Shown here piece by piece: positions 5,294-7,767 of a DNA stretch of 7,767 nt (position 1 is its first letter; each line of letters starts with the position of its first letter). The notes below the pieces were generated by a model. The model saw only the letters and a program-made list of their open reading frames with translations, did no database searches and was not told the DNA's origin. Made by a program: the position numbers and the translations under genes. Location of the stretch: assembly GCA_900557435.1 (NCBI GenBank), contig USSH01000105.1, positions 1 to 7,767 on the forward strand, read 5' to 3'. Source of the DNA: an uncultured Coprococcus sp. (lineage in GTDB: Bacteria > Bacillota > Clostridia > Lachnospirales > Lachnospiraceae).

Positions 5294-5996
5294 AATATCA
5301 AAAGAAACGAGAGAGTATCTTCTCTCTGTGTTAGACTTTGATGATGGGGAGATATTGGACTTTGTACCATGCAGCGAATCAGATCAAACGGGGATGAAGG
5401 CACTGGAAGTTAAGTTTGCTCATGGAATTCATTTTGTGTGGTATCAGACAATTTGGAATTCATCTTATTATGCAACCAGAAATGGAGAACAAATTTCACA
5501 TAAATATTATGTAGGCAGGATTGATAAGAATACGCATATTTATCTTCAGGGCTTTATAGATGATCTGATTTTCGGTCGTTTTGATAACGCTGAAACTCCA
5601 ACAGAGAAGTACCTTAAGTACATAGAGGAAAATAATCTTACATCATACATGAATAATACCAGATGGAATCAGCTTTTTGAAATAATCCATCAGATTGAGA
5701 GCGAGACAGGGCATGAGGTACAGATAAGCTACAAATTACTGGGAGAAGATGAAGAAAAATGGTATTGGACTATTAGTGGTGATGAAGAATTGCCTGGCAT
5801 AAACAGTCGATATTTTCAATGGTTCAAGATCAAACCGATATATGTAAAGCGAATTTATAAGGGGAGATTTATGGATGATGAATATATTAGGGAAGATTAT
5901 ACGAATTTGTTCTTAGAGAAAATAAATAAGACAAACCTGAGGTATGAGCCCGTAAATGATGATGATGGAGCTTTTATAATATATGGATATAGGTAA
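5283..5996 (+). CDS. Conserved-looking hypothetical protein, possible DUF6678-like C-terminal part
   Basis: This 237-residue protein is acidic and rich in Tyr and Trp. It appears to have two parts: an N-terminal beta-rich region (about 25-105, with HGIHFVWYQTIW at 47-58) and a C-terminal region from about 108, marked by MNNTRWNQLFEIIHQIE (123-139), YWTISGDEEL (161-170) and a final FIIYGYR. The MNNT-x-W helix reminds me of DUF6678-type hypothetical proteins, some found in immunity-like settings; this is from memory and weak. No signal peptide or membrane segment. The frame is open upstream to an ATG at 5193, but those 30 residues are the repeat module read in another frame. The ATG at 5283, ten bases after GAGGAG, is therefore preferred. 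The GNAT gene follows after 17 bases, probably in one operon. Confidence 0.83.
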   Translation: MINEISKETREYLLSVLDFDDGEILDFVPCSESDQTGMKALEVKFAHGIHFVWYQTIWNSSYYATRNGEQISHKYYVGRIDKNTHIYLQGFIDDLIFGRFDNAETPTEKYLKYIEENNLTSYMNNTRWNQLFEIIHQIESETGHEVQISYKLLGEDEEKWYWTISGDEELPGINSRYFQWFKIKPIYVKRIYKGRFMDDEYIREDYTNLFLEKINKTNLRYEPVNDDDGAFIIYGYR

Positions 5997-6013
5997 TTGT
6001 TATTGGAGGCTTT

Positions 6014-6490
6014 ATGGATTACACAATAAGAAGATTAAAACAGGAAGAAACAGGGATATTAGATACATTTTTATATGAGGCAATATTTATTCCAGAGGGC
6101 GTGGAGGCACCTCCAAGGGACATTATCAATCAGCCGGAATTGCAAGTGTACGTTGACGACTTTGGAAACAGAGCGGGGGATATGGCATTTGTCGCAGAGA
6201 CAAATGATAAAGTTGTTGGAGCTGTGTGGGTTCGTATTATGGACGACTATGGGCATGTTGATGACGATACACCGTCTTTTGCAATCTCACTGCTCAAAGA
6301 ATACAGGAATTACGGCATTGGAACGGAGCTGATGAAAAGGATGCTGGCGGAGCTGAAAAACTGTGGATATAAGAGCGGTTCACTGTCTGTGCAAAAGCAG
6401 AACTATGCAGTCGGAATGTACAAAAAAGTTGGATTCCAGATCGTGGATGAGAATGATGAGGAATATATAATGGTCTGCAGGCTGTCGTAG
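6014..6490 (+). CDS. GNAT-family N-acetyltransferase
   Basis: A complete 158-residue GNAT domain, transferring an acetyl group from CoA to an amine of unknown identity. The N-terminal MDYTIRRLKQEETG is the usual first strand and helix. MAFVAETNDKVVGAVWVRIM (57-76) gives strands 2-4. Motif A is AISLLKEYRNYGIGTELMKR (90-109) with the acetyl-CoA pyrophosphate loop R-N-Y-G-I-G. Motif B is NYAVGMYKKVGFQIV (130-144). GGAGG lies 4 bases before the ATG. It follows the 237-residue gene after 17 bases and is unrelated in detail to the GNAT tail at 5092. Confidence 0.94.
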   Translation: MDYTIRRLKQEETGILDTFLYEAIFIPEGVEAPPRDIINQPELQVYVDDFGNRAGDMAFVAETNDKVVGAVWVRIMDDYGHVDDDTPSFAISLLKEYRNYGIGTELMKRMLAELKNCGYKSGSLSVQKQNYAVGMYKKVGFQIVDENDEEYIMVCRLS

Positions 6491-6571
6491 ATGGTAAGTG
6501 ATTTAGAAGATATAAGTAGCTTTGATGAGAAATATGTGACAAAAATAGATAAAAGTTATTTCATGACATAA
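6491..6571 (+). CDS. Tiny ORF directly after the GNAT stop
   Basis: Its ATG follows the GNAT stop codon TAG without a gap. It encodes 26 residues, from MVSDLEDISSFDEKYVTKID to KSYFMT, acidic and without hydrophobic segments. No separate ribosome site exists; translation would need coupling to the GNAT gene. It may be the broken N-terminus of a lost gene or chance. Not recognised. Confidence 0.25.
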   Translation: MVSDLEDISSFDEKYVTKIDKSYFMT

Positions 6572-6578
6572 TTGTCAG

Positions 6579-6716
6579 GTGGAAAAAACGTCATTTAGAA
6601 GTAAAGAAAATATTAGAGCCGGATTTGTTGTGGTGCCATTGCTTATGACAGTGGTATGTTCAATTGCATTGATAATAAATGTAAGGGGATATGTATGGAA
6701 TATTCAGGGGAAATAG
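6579..6716 (+). pseudogene. Short membrane-segment frame, probable 3' gene remnant
   Basis: From a GTG at 6579 the frame gives 45 residues with one hydrophobic segment, GFVVVPLLMTVVCSIALIIN (15-34), preceded by basic FRSKENIR and followed by VRGYVWNIQGK. It could be a single-helix peptide, but no ribosome site precedes the GTG and the frame has no other start. I therefore favour the tail of a lost membrane protein gene. The gap 6491-6833 otherwise contains only the tiny ORF before it and the palindrome after it. Confidence 0.3.
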
Positions 6717-6729
6717 CTTATTTTGCCTA

Positions 6730-6782
6730 GTCTACGAAGCGTAGAACCCGCATAGATTCACCATATTCTACGCCTCGTGGGT
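6730..6782 (+). repeat. Imperfect palindrome, possible REP-like element or RNA hairpin
   Basis: GTCTACGAAGCGTAGAA (6730-6746) and TTCTACGCCTCGTGGGT (6766-6782) pair over 17 positions as RNA, with one A-C mismatch and a few G-U pairs. The loop is 19 bases. The 5' arm also holds a nested CTACG-AAG-CGTAG hairpin, so two alternative folds exist. There is no T run after it, so it is not a standard terminator. It is GC-richer than its surroundings and lies 50 bases before the regulator gene. Confidence 0.6.
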
Positions 6783-6833
6783 GTGATTTGCAATAAAAAG
6801 GGGAGATAATTGAGCCAGAAAGGAGGAAAACAT

Positions 6834-7439
6834 ATGGACCAGATTAAAATTGGACGATTCATCGCTGATGAGAGAAAGAGAAAGGGATATACTCAAAAAC
6901 AGCTTTCTGAAAAACTTGGAATCAGCGATAAAACAATTTCAAAATGGGAACGAGGAAATGGTTTTCCAGAGGTTTCATTATTGTTGCCTCTATGTGATGA
7001 ATTAGAGATAACAGTGAATGAATTACTGTCTGGCGAAAGAGTATCTGAAGAGGATTATAGAAAGAAAGCGGAGGTAAATATGGTGAATTTAGTTAGAGAG
7101 GCACAGGAAAGCAAAAAGAAAATTATTTTGTCTGCAATGGTCGCGGCACTTACGATAGTTGCGGCACTTCCATTGTTTTTGTTGTCAGGAATTCTGGAGA
7201 TGGAGAACTGGCTGAGAGTTCTGCTTATCGCAATAGGGCTAGTAGTTATCTGTGGCGGAATTGTGATTGCGTGTATTCTTGATAGAGAGGCAGGGGCATT
7301 TGAATGCCCTGATTGCAATACCAGGTTTGTCCCTGATATGAAGTCATATGTAATGGGCGCACATACATTAACAAAGCGCAAATTAGTTTGTCCTCATTGC
7401 GGGGCACATAAATATTGCAAAAAGGTGCTTACAAAATAA
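6834..7439 (+). CDS. Membrane-anchored XRE-family HTH protein with zinc ribbon
   Basis: The 201-residue product combines three parts. Residues 6-60 are an XRE/Cro-C1 helix-turn-helix, with YTQKQLSEKLGISDKTISKW (19-38) as the DNA-reading core. Residues about 97-119 and 126-148 are two membrane helices joined by a short turn. The C-terminus is a zinc-ribbon-like module with Cys158-Pro-Asp-Cys161 and Cys186-Pro-His-Cys189. By topology (basic KKK at 94-96, two helices) both ends are cytoplasmic. Such membrane-tied regulators are common in clostridia, usually with unknown targets and signals. The ATG at 6834 has a perfect AGGAGG 7 bases upstream. A TTG at 6810 in the same frame, after GGGGAG, could add eight residues but is less likely. 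Confidence 0.93.
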   Translation: MDQIKIGRFIADERKRKGYTQKQLSEKLGISDKTISKWERGNGFPEVSLLLPLCDELEITVNELLSGERVSEEDYRKKAEVNMVNLVREAQESKKKIILSAMVAALTIVAALPLFLLSGILEMENWLRVLLIAIGLVVICGGIVIACILDREAGAFECPDCNTRFVPDMKSYVMGAHTLTKRKLVCPHCGAHKYCKKVLTK

Positions 7440-7446
7440 AAAATAG

Positions 7447-7653
7447 AATTCAAGGAGAGCCTTCCGCATTCAGGGAGTACTGGACTTTTCTTTGATCGGG
7501 ATTCTGGCAAAGATCGCATCTGTTCTGGCGGATAACGGCATTTCGATATTTGCAGTATCCACATATAATACGGATTATGTTATGGTAAAGAAGGAGAATT
7601 TTCAAGATGCACTTGAAGTTCTGGCGGCAGCAGGGTATGAAATTGTGGATTGA
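7447..7653 (+). pseudogene. C-terminal half of an ACT-domain protein gene
   Basis: The frame opens after TAG at 7444 and has no start codon with a ribosome site. It reads RAFRIQGVLDFSLIGILAKI, then ASVLADNGISIFAVSTYNTD, YVMVKKENFQDALEVLAAAG, YEIVD and TGA. This is the second ACT domain of the small (about 120-135 residue) stand-alone ACT proteins of Firmicutes, ligand-binding folds related to amino-acid sensing. The domain looks undamaged, including the LIGILAKIAS helix start and AVSTYNTDY strand, but the first half of the gene is gone. It begins 7 bases after the stop of the HTH gene, so the break is sharp. Confidence 0.78.
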
Positions 7654-7705
7654 GAGTTGATAAACCGAAACTTAAAACCGGGATGAGAATCAGGGAGAAA
7701 TGTAA

Positions 7706-7767
7706 ATGGATTATGCCTTATTACAAAAAATATACAATATCAAGTCATTTGTAGGATATACAGATGA
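7706..7767 (+). CDS. Start of an unidentified gene, cut by the window edge
   Basis: The ATG follows AGGGAG by about 9 bases, and the frame stays open for 20 codons (MDYALLQKIYNIKSFVGYTD) to the edge. Too short to assign. It lies 52 bases after the ACT remnant. Confidence 0.6.
   Translation, partial: MDYALLQKIYNIKSFVGYTD

Noticed and set aside
5164..5403. Minus-strand 79-codon ORF
   Set aside because: It lies opposite the repeat module and the start of the 237-residue gene, has no ribosome site and looks like a chance frame.
1..7767. CRISPR arrays, tRNA genes, transposases or integrases
   Set aside because: No spaced short repeats, cloverleaf sequence or recombinase motifs were seen; the only long direct repeat is the 87-base pair.

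Overview
The window looks like chromosome from a low-to-moderate GC Firmicute, most likely a gut Lachnospiraceae/Clostridia (inference). The basis is the PurB of the ADSL-like clostridial type, strong GGAGG-type ribosome sites, TATAAT promoters and the mix of small accessory families. No taxonomic marker is present, so the genus is open.

Left part (1-3445) is ordinary housekeeping DNA on the + strand. It holds the 3' nine-tenths of purB, a 250-base gap with a long hairpin element, and a six-helix membrane protein with its own promoter, palindromic operator candidate and terminator. A two-gene unit follows: a hotdog thioesterase, then the SfsA nuclease 19 bases downstream.

Right part (3446-7767) is an accessory region of small stand-alone genes interleaved with gene remnants. 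It starts with a compact convergent arrangement. A + strand promoter drives a predicted RNA of about 85 nt that ends in an intrinsic terminator. Opposite it is a minus-strand ORF for a small hydrophobic/lysine-rich peptide, whose stop codon lies inside that terminator and whose own terminator hairpin lies at the start of the + RNA. This is the layout of Firmicutes type I toxin-antitoxin loci; the toxin 5' end seems to have been overwritten. Next come a GyrI-like ligand-binding protein, remnants of a DinB-like gene, a kinase-like gene and a GNAT gene joined end to end, an unrecognised 237-residue protein, an intact GNAT acetyltransferase, two tiny ORFs, a 53-base imperfect palindrome, an HTH/two-TM/zinc-ribbon membrane regulator, the C-terminal half of an ACT-domain gene, and the start of a further gene.

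The most unusual pattern is a near-identical 87-base module at 3711-3797 and 5188-5274. It encodes the tail of the same small protein at both places. Each copy supplies the GAGGAG ribosome site, and its reading frame overlaps the next gene by exactly 11 bases, yet the two downstream genes are unrelated. Together with the GNAT and ACT tails, several genes here survive only as 3' ends, which suggests repeated recombination or cassette replacement. No CRISPR array, tRNA, rRNA, transposase or integrase is visible.
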